Positions 45,013 through 54,292 are shown, numbered from the stretch's first letter. The stretch is DNA of 64,000 bases from Thermobifida halotolerans (GCF_003574835.2 NZ_CP063196.1:1984001-2048000); one strand, 5' to 3'. Notes: a model not told the origin generated them from the sequence alone. Numbers and translations: made by a program.

Positions 45013-46635
45013 ATGCTGTTTCACGAAGTGATGGCCCGTGCCCTCGCCGACCACGGCGTGGACACCGTCTTCGGAGTCCTCGGCGACGCCAACCTGTACA
45101 TGATGGACAGCTTCCAGCGGGTGACCGAAGGCAGGTACTACTCCTGCTCCAACGAGGCGGGCGCCGTCCTGGCCGCCAACGGGTTCGCCCGCACCTCCGG
45201 TCGGCTCGGCGTGGCCACGGTGACCCACGGCCCCGCCCTGACCAACACCGCGACCGCCCTGGTGGAGAGCGTACGCGACCACACGCCCCTCCTCCTGGTC
45301 GCGGGCGACACCGCGGTGGTGGACCGGGAGAACTTCCAGAACATCCCGCAGCGCGACGTCGTGCTCCCCACCGGCGCGGGATTCGAGCAGGTCCGCTCCC
45401 CGCTGACCGCGGCCGAGGACGTGGCCACGGCGATCCGGCGGGCGCTGCTGGAACGGCGGCCGGTCGTGCTCAACGTGCCGGTCGAGTTCCAGTGGGAGGA
45501 CGTCCCCTACCAGCCGGCCGCGCCGAAGCTGGTCGAGCCGCAGGCCGTGGCCCCGGATCCGGCCGCGCTGGACGCCGCGGTCGGGGTCGTCGCCGCCGCC
45601 CGACGCCCGATCGTGCTGGCCGGACGCGGCGCCGCCGCCCCGCGCGCCAGGGCGGCGCTGCTGCGACTGGCCGAGCGCATCGGCGCCCCGGTGGCCACGA
45701 CGCTGCGCGGCAAGGACCTGTTCCGCGGCGAGCGGTGCAACCTCGGCATCTTCGGCACCCTGTCCCACGAGGTCGCCCTGGAGACGATCATGGAGAGCGA
45801 CTGCGTCGTCGCCTTCGGCGCCAGCCTCAACAAGTGGACCACGGCCGAGGGGTCGCTGCTGGAGAAGAAGCGGATCGTCCACGTCGACCTGGACCGCGAC
45901 GGTATCAACCGGTTCTCGCACGCCGACGTCGGCGTCGTCGGCGACGCCGCGACCGTGGCGGAGACCATCGTCGAGTGGCTGGACCAGGCGGAGGTCGCCC
46001 CCACGGGCTTCGCCTCCGAGGGGCTCGCCGCGAAGCTGGCGGCCCGCTCCCCCGCGGACTTCACCGACCGGAGCACCGACGAGACCGTGGACATCCGCAC
46101 CGCCATGCTCCGCATCGACGAGGCGTTCCCCGCCGACCGCACGCTCGTCCTCGACGGCGGCCGGTTCATCTTCACCGCCTTCACCATGCTGCACTGCCCG
46201 GAGCCGAGCGCCTACGTGCACACCGTCAACTTCGGCTCGATCGGTCTGGGCATGGGCAACGCGATCGGGGCCTGCCTGGGCGCTCCCGGACGGCCCACCC
46301 TGCTGGTCACCGGCGACGGCGGGTTCATGCTCGGCGGCCTGGCGGAGTTCAACACCGCGGTGCGCCACGGCGTCGACCTCGTCGTCGTCGTACTCAACGA
46401 CGGCGCCTACGGCGCCGAGCACGTCCAGTTCCGCGCCAAGAACATGGACCCGGCCATCTCCACCTTCGCGTGGCCCGACTTCGGTCCGGTCGCCACCGCG
46501 CTCGGCGGGCGCGGCTTCACCGTCCGCAACCCGGCCGAACTGGACGAAGCGCTCGCCGCTGTCGAGACCCGGGACCGGCCGATCCTGATCGAGATCAGGA
46601 TCGACCCGGACAGGGTGCCCGCTCCCGGCCACTGA
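45013..46635 (+). CDS. Thiamine-diphosphate-dependent enzyme (IlvB/benzoylformate decarboxylase family)
   Basis: A 540-residue protein with the three-domain layout of the acetolactate synthase/decarboxylase family. The cofactor-activating Glu48 is in SNEAGAVLAANGFAR, the middle domain carries RPIVLAGRGA, and the diphosphate/Mg motif is GDGGFMLGGL followed by VVLNDGAYG. Reactions in the family include 2-oxo acid decarboxylation, 2-hydroxyacyl-CoA cleavage and hydrolytic cleavage of cyclic 1,2-diketones. The divergent KstD-like gene and the nearby aldehyde dehydrogenase make an aldehyde-forming C-C cleavage reasonable. GGGGAG precedes the ATG at 45013; upstream starts lack one. Confidence 0.82.
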   Translation: MLFHEVMARALADHGVDTVFGVLGDANLYMMDSFQRVTEGRYYSCSNEAGAVLAANGFARTSGRLGVATVTHGPALTNTATALVESVRDHTPLLLVAGDTAVVDRENFQNIPQRDVVLPTGAGFEQVRSPLTAAEDVATAIRRALLERRPVVLNVPVEFQWEDVPYQPAAPKLVEPQAVAPDPAALDAAVGVVAAARRPIVLAGRGAAAPRARAALLRLAERIGAPVATTLRGKDLFRGERCNLGIFGTLSHEVALETIMESDCVVAFGASLNKWTTAEGSLLEKKRIVHVDLDRDGINRFSHADVGVVGDAATVAETIVEWLDQAEVAPTGFASEGLAAKLAARSPADFTDRSTDETVDIRTAMLRIDEAFPADRTLVLDGGRFIFTAFTMLHCPEPSAYVHTVNFGSIGLGMGNAIGACLGAPGRPTLLVTGDGGFMLGGLAEFNTAVRHGVDLVVVVLNDGAYGAEHVQFRAKNMDPAISTFAWPDFGPVATALGGRGFTVRNPAELDEALAAVETRDRPILIEIRIDPDRVPAPGH

Positions 46636-46659
46636 TCCCCCGACGTGCGGGGCGTCGGC

Positions 46660-47895
46660 TCAGCGCCGGCGCCCCGCGGCCGTGCTCGGCAGGAACACCG
46701 CGATGATCCCGGCGAGCACCCCCGCCGCGCAGGCGAGGTGGAACACCACGGAGAAAGAGCCGGTCGCGTCGGCCAGCCAGCCGCCGATGGGCGGCGCGAC
46801 GACCTGCGCCAGCCCGAGAGCGGCCGTCACGGAGCCGAAGGCCGTGCCCATCCGGTCGGGTGTGAGGACGTCGCCGAGATAGGCGACCATCACCGTGCCG
46901 ACCGACGTCATCACCAGTCCGTAGACGAGGTTCGCCGCCGGTACCGCGCCGCTCCAGTCCAGGGGGACGACCAGTGCCGCCAGTCCGGCCGTCGCCATGC
47001 AGGCCGCCAGGACCGGTCGGCGGCCGAGCCGGTCGGAGGCCCGGCCGCCGACCGCTCCCCCGGCGATGCTGGCGAGGCCGAGCAGCGAGAAGGCGCGGGC
47101 GGCGTCCGCCGAAGCGAAGTCCAGGTCCTCCCGCAGGGCCACGACGAGGTAGGTGGTGTAGAGGACGAAGCTCACTCCGTACAGGAAGTAGGACACCAGC
47201 AGCCTGCCCCTTCCGGGGATCCCGGCGTGCCGGGCCGCAGGCGCCGGCGGCTTCGCGGGGTCGGGGCGCACCGGCTTCAACAACAGCAGGAGCAGCAGCA
47301 GGACCAGCACCGCTGCGGCCGCTTCCAGGGCCCACACCGGCCGCCACTGCCCCGCGCCGAACACCCGTTGGGTGAGTCCCACGACGGGGCCGATCGCCGC
47401 GATGCTGATGCCGACGCCCGCGGTGGCCAGTCCGAATCCGAGTCCCCGGTGGCGCTGGGGGACGTGCGCCGCGACGACCGACGGTATCGGGATCCAGACC
47501 AGGGCGCTGCACAGACCGGCCGCTCCCATACCGACGAAGAGCAGCGGGACGGAGGGGGCGAGGGCCACGGCGGCCAGTCCCAGAGTGGTCAGCGCCAGTC
47601 CGGTCCTGAGCAGCCGGGTGCTTTCGAAGCGGTGCCCGGCGCAGGTCAGCGCGAGGACGCCGATGAGGTAGCCGCCGAGGTTGGCGGCGCTGAGCAGTCC
47701 GGCCGCGCTGTAGGAGCCGAGCAGGTCGCGGGTCATGTCCGGCATGACGTAGCCGAGGGTGAAGCGGACGAAGCCCTGGGAGACCGCCGCGGCGCTCATG
47801 ACCAGCAGCACCGGCCAGATCCAGGTCCGCGGCGGAGCGTCGGCGGCGGGCTCCTCGCCTGCCGGCTCGGCGGTTGCGGGCGGTTGAGCTGCCAT
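46660..47895 (-). CDS. MFS transporter
   Basis: A 411-residue major facilitator with about 12 hydrophobic segments. The loop-2 motif appears as GGRASDRLGRRPVL in the second half. Parts such as LTQRVFGAGQWRPVWALEAA belong to the middle of the protein. The start follows AAGGGAC. It is divergent from the second FAD dehydrogenase with the operator at 47936 between, so import of the substrate or an intermediate is likelier than drug efflux. Confidence 0.83.
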   Translation of the reverse strand: MAAQPPATAEPAGEEPAADAPPRTWIWPVLLVMSAAAVSQGFVRFTLGYVMPDMTRDLLGSYSAAGLLSAANLGGYLIGVLALTCAGHRFESTRLLRTGLALTTLGLAAVALAPSVPLLFVGMGAAGLCSALVWIPIPSVVAAHVPQRHRGLGFGLATAGVGISIAAIGPVVGLTQRVFGAGQWRPVWALEAAAAVLVLLLLLLLLKPVRPDPAKPPAPAARHAGIPGRGRLLVSYFLYGVSFVLYTTYLVVALREDLDFASADAARAFSLLGLASIAGGAVGGRASDRLGRRPVLAACMATAGLAALVVPLDWSGAVPAANLVYGLVMTSVGTVMVAYLGDVLTPDRMGTAFGSVTAALGLAQVVAPPIGGWLADATGSFSVVFHLACAAGVLAGIIAVFLPSTAAGRRR

Positions 47896-47935
47896 CCGGG
47901 TGTCCCTTCCGCACTCCCGACAGGAAATCTAACAC

Positions 47936-47952
47936 TATACGTAAGACGTCGA
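47936..47952. promoter_or_regulatory. Regulon operator site 10
   Basis: The sequence tatACGTaaGACGTcga matches 8 of 10 core arm bases and lies between the divergent MFS and FAD dehydrogenase genes. Confidence 0.5.
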
Positions 47953-47991
47953 ATGCGATAGATTCACGTCGATCTCCCAGGAGGTGGCGCG

Positions 47992-49593
47992 ATGAACGAA
48001 TACGACGTGGTGGTGCTCGGCACCGGAGCCGCCGGACTGACCGCCGCGCTGGCGGCGGCGAGCAACGGCGCCTCGGTGGGACTGTTCGAGAAGGCCGACC
48101 GGGTCGGCGGCACGACGGCGCTCTCCGGCGGCATCGTCTGGCTCCCCGGCAACCGCCACGCCGCCGAGGCGGGCGTCGACGACAGCCGTGAGAAGGCGCT
48201 GACCTACCTCGGCTCGCTGTCCAACGGCAGCATGCGCCCGGAGATGGTGGAAGCCTTCGTCGACAACGTCGCCCCCACCCTGGACTGGTTGGACCGCGAG
48301 ACACCGCTGCGGCTCCGACTGGTCCCCCGGTATCCCGACTACCACCCCGAGCACCCCGGCGGCCTTCCCGGCGGCGGCCGCTCCCTGGAGCCCGCGCTGT
48401 TCGACACCCGGGGCCTGGGCCCCTGGCGGGACCGGCTGGTCGGCTCCCCCCGCCGCCTGCGCATCAGCGAGATCCCCAGCGGCGGCGGGACCGGCGTCAT
48501 CGCCCCCGAACTCATGCGGCGGCGGACCGAGGCCTCCCAGGAGGGGCTGGGGCGGGGGCTGGTCGCCGCGCTGCTCCAGGGGTGCCTGGACCGGAGCATC
48601 GAACCCCGCACCGGCATGCGGGCCGTCGAACTGCTGGTCGACGGCGGCCGCGTCACGGGAGTCCGGTTCGAGTCGGGCCAGGAGTCCCGCGAGGTGCGCG
48701 CACGCAGGGCGGTCATCATCGCCACCGGCGGCTTCGAGCACGACCCGGCCCTCGTCCGGGACCTGCTGCACGGCCCGCTCGCCCACCCGCCGGGCGTTTC
48801 GAGCAACACCGGGGACGGACTGCGCATGGCGATGCGGGTCGGCGCCCGCCTCGGCGGCGTGCACGAGGCGTGGTGGGTCCCCGTCGTCCTGGTTCCGGGT
48901 GAGGACGGCACGCCCGTCCCCACCCTGCTGCTGCGTGAGCGGACCCTGCCCGGCACGCTCATGGTCAACGCGCGCGGCCGCCGGTTCGCCAACGAGGCCG
49001 CCAACTACAACGCGCTCGGCGCCGTGTTCCGCACCTTCGACATCGCCTCGTTCTCCTACGCCAACGTCCCGGCCTGGCTGGTCCTCGACGACGCCTGCGT
49101 GAAGAGGTACGGCGTGTTCGGCACCGCCGCGGGCGCGGGCGCCCCCGACTGGGTGCGGCGCGCCGACACCCTGGAGGACCTCGCCGAGCGGATCGGCGTC
49201 CCGGCCGACGCCCTGGTCGCGACGGTGGCGCGCTTCAACGACCACGTCCGGGCCGGGCACGACCCCGACTTCCACCGCGGCGAGAGCGTGTACGACGGCT
49301 GGTGCGGCGACCAGACGTACTACGGCACCCCGCGGGCCACCCTGGGCAGCGTCGCCACCGGGCCGTTCCACGCCGTGCCCGTCCACCCGAGCGCGCTGGG
49401 CACCAAGGGCGGCCCCAGCACCACCCCCGACGGCCAGGTCATCCGGGCCGACGACACACCGATCGAGGGACTCTACGCCGTGGGCAACGCGATGGCCGCC
49501 CCCACGGGAATGGTCTACGGCGGCGCCGGGGGCACGCTCGGTCCCGCCGTGGTCTTCGCCCACCTGGCCGGACGGCACGCGGCCACGTACTAG
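47992..49593 (+). CDS. KstD/fumarate-reductase-type FAD dehydrogenase (second copy)
   Basis: A 533-residue FAD protein related to the one at 43267. VLGTGAAGLTAALAAASNGA and FEKADRVGGTTALSGG bind FAD, SALGTKGGPSTTPDG and VYGGAGGTLGP correspond to the KstD substrate site, and NEAANYN is shared by both copies. AGGAGG lies seven bases before the ATG. It is co-transcribed with the Old Yellow Enzyme 12 bases downstream, so the pair may oxidise and reduce the same ring or enone system. Confidence 0.82.
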   Translation: MNEYDVVVLGTGAAGLTAALAAASNGASVGLFEKADRVGGTTALSGGIVWLPGNRHAAEAGVDDSREKALTYLGSLSNGSMRPEMVEAFVDNVAPTLDWLDRETPLRLRLVPRYPDYHPEHPGGLPGGGRSLEPALFDTRGLGPWRDRLVGSPRRLRISEIPSGGGTGVIAPELMRRRTEASQEGLGRGLVAALLQGCLDRSIEPRTGMRAVELLVDGGRVTGVRFESGQESREVRARRAVIIATGGFEHDPALVRDLLHGPLAHPPGVSSNTGDGLRMAMRVGARLGGVHEAWWVPVVLVPGEDGTPVPTLLLRERTLPGTLMVNARGRRFANEAANYNALGAVFRTFDIASFSYANVPAWLVLDDACVKRYGVFGTAAGAGAPDWVRRADTLEDLAERIGVPADALVATVARFNDHVRAGHDPDFHRGESVYDGWCGDQTYYGTPRATLGSVATGPFHAVPVHPSALGTKGGPSTTPDGQVIRADDTPIEGLYAVGNAMAAPTGMVYGGAGGTLGPAVVFAHLAGRHAATY

Positions 49594-49605
49594 GGAGGCG
49601 TCCAG

Positions 49606-51564
49606 ATGTCGGACGGGATCGCGGACGGCCCGCTGTTCCAGCCGATCCGGGTGGGAGGCATGGACCTGCGCAACCGGATCATGCTGCCGCCGCACGGGCG
49701 GCTGACCGGTGACCTGTTCGGAAGCGAACGGCAGGCCCGCGCGCAGATCGCCTACTGGCGGCAGCGCGCCGAGAGCGGTGCCGCCTGGATCTGCGGACTG
49801 AACGGATTCGTCGCCAACCCGGTGATCCCCGGCTTCGAGCCGACCGGTCTGGGCGCCACCGTCCGCGGCGTCTTCCGGCTGCCGCAGTTTCGCGAACGGG
49901 CCGCGCGCTACGCCGAGGCGGTGCAGGCGGCGGGCGCCTACGCGTCGGCCCAGCTGATCATGCAGGGCGGCATGCCGCACTCGCCGTCGGGCCTGATGGC
50001 CAACCACACCAACAACCAGGTCCCCCACGTGCTGGACGCCGCGGAGATCGCCTGGTTCGTCGAGGAGTACGCGTTCTGCGCCGCGGAGGCCAAGGCCGCC
50101 GGGCTCGACGGGGTGGAGCTGCACGCCAACCACGAGGACCTGCTCCAGCTCTTCCTCTCCCCCGCGACCAACCGGCGCGACGACTCCTACGGGGGCGACC
50201 GCGAGCGGCGGACGCGGCTGCTGCTGGACGTGCTGCGCGCCATCCGCCGAAAGGTGGGGGCGGACTTCACCGTCGGCGTGCGGCTGAACATGGACGAGCT
50301 GTTCGAGGGCGGCTACGACCTGGCCGAGGGCCTGGCCATCGCCACCGCGCTGCAGGCCAGCGGCACCGTCGACTACCTGCACTGCGTGGTCGGCAACAAC
50401 TGGGGGGCGCCCAGCTACATCCAGACCCACCACTACGGCGTCGCGCGGTGGTCGGACCTGGCCCACCGGTTCACCCGCGCCCTGGACATCCCCGTGGTCC
50501 ACACCGGCCGGATCGCGACGGCCGCCGCGGCGGCCCGCGTCGTCGAGGAGGGGCACGCCGACGTCGTCGGGATGGCGCGGGCCGTGTTCGCCGACGGCGA
50601 CCTCGTCGCCAAGGCCCGCGGCGGCCGCGCCGCCGACATCCGTCCCTGCGTCGGCACCAACGACTGCCTGCACCGGGTCGTCGTGGAGGGCATGCGGTTC
50701 GGTTGCTCGGTGAACCCGCGCACCGGACGCGAGGCCGAACCGCCGCCGTCCCGGACCGAGAGGCCCAGGCGGGTGCTCGTCGCCGGTGCGGGACCGGCCG
50801 GGCTGGAGTTGTCGGCGCTGCTGGCCGAGCGCGGACACCGGGTGTCGGTGTGGGAGCGGGAGGAGCGGGTCGGCGGGCAGATGCGGGTCGCGGCGCGGGC
50901 CGCCGAGAACGCCTCCTACGCCGACTTCCTGGCCTTCCAGGAGCGGCGGCTGGCCTCCCTGGGAGTGGAGGTGGCCCTGGGCCGCGAGGCGACGGCCGAG
51001 GCCGTGGCCGACGCCGGATTCGACGTCGTCGCCGTGGCCACCGGGGCCCGGTCCCGCCGCCCCGACATTCCGGGGGTGGACCTGCCGTTCGTGGTCGACG
51101 GGCGCGAGGTGCTGCTGGGCTGGGCCGAGGTCGGCGGACGGGTGCTCGTGGTGGCGATGGAGGACCACATGCAGCCGCTCACGATCGCCGGCCACCTGGC
51201 CGACCTCGGCAGGGACGTCACCGTGCTGTACCCGACGCCCGCGGTCGCCCCGCTGGTGGGCAGGTACTCCATCGGCGCTCCCCTGGCCAAGCTCAGCGCG
51301 GCGGGCGCCCGGATCGAGGTGACGGAGCGGGTGACCCGCGTCGAACCGGGCCGCGTGGTGTCGCGCAACGTCTACTCGGGTGTCGCACGCGAGCACACCG
51401 GCTACGACTCCGTGGTGCTGGCCTGCGGCGGGGAGGCGGAGTCCGCTCTCTACACGGAACTGGAGGGCCGGGTCGCCGAGCGGCACGTCCTCGGGGACGC
51501 CTACGCGCCGCGCCGGATCTCGTTCGCCACCCGGCAGGCCTACGAGCTCGCGCTGCGCATCTGA
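49606..51564 (+). CDS. Old Yellow Enzyme/2,4-dienoyl-CoA reductase-like flavoprotein
   Basis: A 652-residue protein in two parts: an N-terminal FMN TIM barrel (PIRVGGMDLRNRIMLPPHGR; later DGVELHANHEDLLQLFLSPA) and a C-terminal FAD/NAD(P) part (VLVAGAGPAGLELSALLAER). The family usually has a 4Fe-4S cluster held by C-x2-C-x3-C-x11-C between the two. Here the segment is RPCVGTNDCLHRV and then FGCSVNP, so the second Cys is Thr and the spacing differs. Reduction of a conjugated enone or dienoyl-CoA is likely. GGGAGG precedes the ATG. Confidence 0.83.
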   Translation: MSDGIADGPLFQPIRVGGMDLRNRIMLPPHGRLTGDLFGSERQARAQIAYWRQRAESGAAWICGLNGFVANPVIPGFEPTGLGATVRGVFRLPQFRERAARYAEAVQAAGAYASAQLIMQGGMPHSPSGLMANHTNNQVPHVLDAAEIAWFVEEYAFCAAEAKAAGLDGVELHANHEDLLQLFLSPATNRRDDSYGGDRERRTRLLLDVLRAIRRKVGADFTVGVRLNMDELFEGGYDLAEGLAIATALQASGTVDYLHCVVGNNWGAPSYIQTHHYGVARWSDLAHRFTRALDIPVVHTGRIATAAAAARVVEEGHADVVGMARAVFADGDLVAKARGGRAADIRPCVGTNDCLHRVVVEGMRFGCSVNPRTGREAEPPPSRTERPRRVLVAGAGPAGLELSALLAERGHRVSVWEREERVGGQMRVAARAAENASYADFLAFQERRLASLGVEVALGREATAEAVADAGFDVVAVATGARSRRPDIPGVDLPFVVDGREVLLGWAEVGGRVLVVAMEDHMQPLTIAGHLADLGRDVTVLYPTPAVAPLVGRYSIGAPLAKLSAAGARIEVTERVTRVEPGRVVSRNVYSGVAREHTGYDSVVLACGGEAESALYTELEGRVAERHVLGDAYAPRRISFATRQAYELALRI

Positions 51565-51663
51565 CCGCCGCCGCGTCCGCATGCCGTCGGGGCGGCTCTC
51601 CGTGCGGTGGCCAACCGGCCGCGGTGCCGGGGCCGGGGTCTTCGCGGCGGGCCGGGCGGCGGA

Positions 51664-51691
51664 GTCCGGGCGCGCACGGGCGCGCCCGGAC
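51664..51691. terminator. Hairpin between convergent genes
   Basis: Arms GTCCGGGCGCGC and GCGCGCCCGGAC (12 bp) around ACGG lie between the stops of the flavoprotein at 49606 and the aldehyde dehydrogenase at 51712, so it could serve both. Confidence 0.65.
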
Positions 51692-51711
51692 CGGTGGACG
51701 GCGGGCGGCGC

Positions 51712-53184
51712 TCAGGACACCGCGGCGAGGTCCTTGGCGTGCAGGTTGACGACCAGGGACTTCACCCGGGTCATCGCCTCGATGGAGGGGCGCACGCCCT
51801 GCGTGCCCATGCCCGACGCCTTGGTCCCCAGGAACGGGAAGTGGTCGGGACCGCGTGCCGTACGTCCGTTGACCTGGACGGTTCCCACGTCCAGGCGGGC
51901 CGCGACCTGGATGGCCAGGTCGATGTCGCGGGTGAAGACCGCGGCCTGCAGTCCGTACTCCGACCGGTTGCTGATCCGGATCGCCTCCTCGGCGCTGCGG
52001 ACCCGGATGACGGGCAGCACCGGCGCGAACGGCTCCACCCAGGCCAGGTCCATGTCCTCGGTGACGCGGTCGACGACCGTGGGCCGCACGAGGTTGCCCT
52101 CGCGGTCGCCGCCGCAGACGAGGGTGGCGCCGCGGGCCACCGCGTCCTGGACCATCCGTTCGGCGCCGACGGCCGCGTCGGCGTCCACCAGCGGGGTGAT
52201 CCTGGCGTTGTCGCGCGGGTCGCCGACGGTGAGCTCGGCCGCCCGCTGCGCGACCGCGGCGACCAGCCGGTCGGCCACAGCGTCCACCACCAGGACCCGC
52301 TTGACCGCGGTGCAGCGCTGGCCGCTGTAGGAGAAGGCCCCGGAGACGATGTCGGCGGCGGCCGCGTCGATGTCGGCGTCGGCGAGCACGATCGCCGGGT
52401 CCTTGCCGCCGAGCTCCAGCAGCAGCGGCACCATCCCGGCCTTGCGGGCCAGTTCGGCGCCGGTCCCGGAGGAGCCGGTGAAGGTGATCAGGTCGACGTC
52501 CCCGTGCTGCACCAGGTAGTCGCCGATGCGGGAGCCGCGGCCGGTGACCGCCTGCAGGACCTCCGGCGGGATGCCGGCCTCGTGGGCGAGGTCGCACATC
52601 ATCAGCGCGCTCAGCGCTCCCTGGGAGGGCGGCTTGAGCACGACCGCGTTGCCGGTCGCCAGGGCCGGGGCGATCTTGGACACGGCCAGGTTCACCGGGT
52701 AGTTGAACGGCGGGATCGCCAGGACCGTGCCGAGGGGGACGCGGTGGACGACGGCCAGCTTGTCGCGCGCCTGCCCGGGGAAGGCGTCGGAGAACTGCGA
52801 GTCCCCGATGACGCGCTTGGCGTCCTCGGCGGTGTGGCGCACGTAGTCGGCGGAGCGGGCCACCTCGTCCCGGGCGTCCCTGCGGGCCTTGGCCACCTCC
52901 ATCATCAGCACCTCACCGATCCGCTCGGCGTTGTCGGCGAGCAGGTCGGCGAAGCGCAGGAGCAGTTCGGTGCGCTCGGTCAGGGGCCGGGCGAACCAGC
53001 GCGGCTGGGCCTGTCGCGCGGCGGCGAAGCACAGGTCGATCTGCTCGCGCGTGTACTCGTGGACGCCGCCGACAACCGTCCCGTCCACCGGTGAGACCAC
53101 CGGCAGGGTGGGGGTGTCGTCCGGTTTTCGGCGTTCTCCGGCGAGCCAGTAGCGGTGGTGCGGGTCGGTGCGTCGTGTCGCCAT
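51712..53184 (-). CDS. NAD(P)-dependent aldehyde dehydrogenase
   Basis: A 490-residue aldehyde dehydrogenase. The cofactor site is PPFNYPVNLAVSKIAPALAT followed by VVLKPPSQ, the general-base Glu is in LLLELGGKDPA, and the catalytic Cys in SYSGQRCTAVKRV. The sequence style resembles the non-phosphorylating glyceraldehyde-3-phosphate/lactaldehyde group. It is divergent from the MaoC-MerR-ACAD operon across the operator at 53262. Oxidation of the aldehyde released by the thiamine-diphosphate enzyme is one possible role. Confidence 0.88.
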   Translation of the reverse strand: MATRRTDPHHRYWLAGERRKPDDTPTLPVVSPVDGTVVGGVHEYTREQIDLCFAAARQAQPRWFARPLTERTELLLRFADLLADNAERIGEVLMMEVAKARRDARDEVARSADYVRHTAEDAKRVIGDSQFSDAFPGQARDKLAVVHRVPLGTVLAIPPFNYPVNLAVSKIAPALATGNAVVLKPPSQGALSALMMCDLAHEAGIPPEVLQAVTGRGSRIGDYLVQHGDVDLITFTGSSGTGAELARKAGMVPLLLELGGKDPAIVLADADIDAAAADIVSGAFSYSGQRCTAVKRVLVVDAVADRLVAAVAQRAAELTVGDPRDNARITPLVDADAAVGAERMVQDAVARGATLVCGGDREGNLVRPTVVDRVTEDMDLAWVEPFAPVLPVIRVRSAEEAIRISNRSEYGLQAAVFTRDIDLAIQVAARLDVGTVQVNGRTARGPDHFPFLGTKASGMGTQGVRPSIEAMTRVKSLVVNLHAKDLAAVS

Positions 53185-53261
53185 TGCCAGTCTCTCCTCG
53201 GGTGGGCCTGTGCGTTCCGGTCCGGGGGCCGGGGGTTTGCCCCAGAGTACGATGATCGGAT

Positions 53262-53278
53262 ATAACGTTCAACGTCAA
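53262..53278. promoter_or_regulatory. Regulon operator site 11
   Basis: The sequence ataACGTTcAACGTcaa has a perfect core. It lies between the aldehyde dehydrogenase and the operon that encodes MaoC, a MerR regulator and an acyl-CoA dehydrogenase. Confidence 0.75.
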
Positions 53279-53326
53279 GTATCAATATTTTGGCCGTGTC
53301 CGACGGCCCGCCCCCGAAGGAGCCCC

Positions 53327-53773
53327 GTGTTCGACCGCTACTACGACGAACTCGCCGTCGGCGACAGACGCGCCTTCACCGGCCTGACCATCACCGAGAC
53401 CCACGTGGTGAACTTCGCCGGCGTCACCGGCGACCACTTCGGCCTGCACATGGACGCCGAGTACGCCAAGACCACACCGTTCGGGCAGCGCATCGCGCAC
53501 GGCCTGCTGGTGCTGTCCTGCGGCGCCGGACTCATCCCGCTGCTGCCGGGCCGGGTCATCGCGTTCCTCGGCATGGAGGAGGTCAGGTTCCTCGCCCCCT
53601 GCTTCTTCGGCGACACGATCCACCCGGTCATGGAGGTGCTCGACAAGAGGGACAAGACGCCCGGCGGCGTGGTGACGATCAAGGAGGACATCCTCAACCA
53701 GCGCGACGAGACCGTCATCTCGGCGCGCATCAACATCTGGGTCGGCTCCGGCCCCTCCGCCGAAGCCGCCTGA
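53327..53773 (+). CDS. MaoC-like (R)-specific enoyl-CoA hydratase
   Basis: A 148-residue hot-dog-fold hydratase. The hydratase-2 motif is GDHFGLHMDAEYAKTTPFGQ with Asp36 and His41 as catalytic pair, followed by RIAHGLLVLS. GTG at 53327 follows GAAGGAG. It is the first gene of a three-gene operon (MaoC, MerR, acyl-CoA dehydrogenase) behind a perfect operator core. Confidence 0.85.
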   Translation: MFDRYYDELAVGDRRAFTGLTITETHVVNFAGVTGDHFGLHMDAEYAKTTPFGQRIAHGLLVLSCGAGLIPLLPGRVIAFLGMEEVRFLAPCFFGDTIHPVMEVLDKRDKTPGGVVTIKEDILNQRDETVISARINIWVGSGPSAEAA

Positions 53774-53792
53774 CGGCCCCCGGGAGGAGCCC

Positions 53793-54290
53793 GTGGCATC
53801 CCCTGCCCCCGCCGACGGCCCCAAGGGCAGGCAGCGCGACCTGCTCAGCATCGGTGAACTCGCCCGCCGGTCCGGACTGTCCACCCGCACCATCCGCTAC
53901 TACGAGGAGCTCGGCATCCTGCCCCCGCCCCAGAGGACGACGGGCGGAACACGCCGCTACTCCCGCGACTACTTCTTCTACCTGGAGGGCACCCGCATCC
54001 TCAAGCAGCTCGGTTTCGACCTCGACGAGATCGCCGAACTGGGCCGCTTCGCGCTGACCGGCGCCTCGGCGTCGAGCCGCACGAAGACGATCCTGCAGGA
54101 GAAGGTCTCCCAACTCGACCACCGGATCCGGGTCCTCAAGCGCCTGTACCGGCTCGTCAGCGCGGCCGCCTCCTCCCGCGTCGACCCCGACGCCCCGGTG
54201 CCGCAACTGCTGCGCTGGGTCAGCGAGAAGAGCGGTGAGGGTTTCACGGCAGACGAATCGGACAACAATCCACCACCACGCTGGAGTTGA
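53793..54290 (+). CDS. MerR-family regulator, candidate regulator of the island
   Basis: A 165-residue MerR protein. The winged HTH is LLSIGELARRSGLSTRTIRY through YEELGILPPPQRTTGGTRRY (17-56), followed by a dimer helix EKVSQLDHRIRVLKRLYRL. There is no Cys, so it is not a thiol-metal sensor. MerR proteins of this build, such as LiuR in proteobacteria, control acyl-CoA catabolism. It stands inside a catabolic operon behind the dyad at 53262 and is the best candidate to bind ACGTTnAACGT throughout the island; direct evidence is lacking. It starts at GTG and is coupled to the next gene. Confidence 0.82.
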   Translation: MASPAPADGPKGRQRDLLSIGELARRSGLSTRTIRYYEELGILPPPQRTTGGTRRYSRDYFFYLEGTRILKQLGFDLDEIAELGRFALTGASASSRTKTILQEKVSQLDHRIRVLKRLYRLVSAAASSRVDPDAPVPQLLRWVSEKSGEGFTADESDNNPPPRWS

Positions 54291-54292
54291 CG

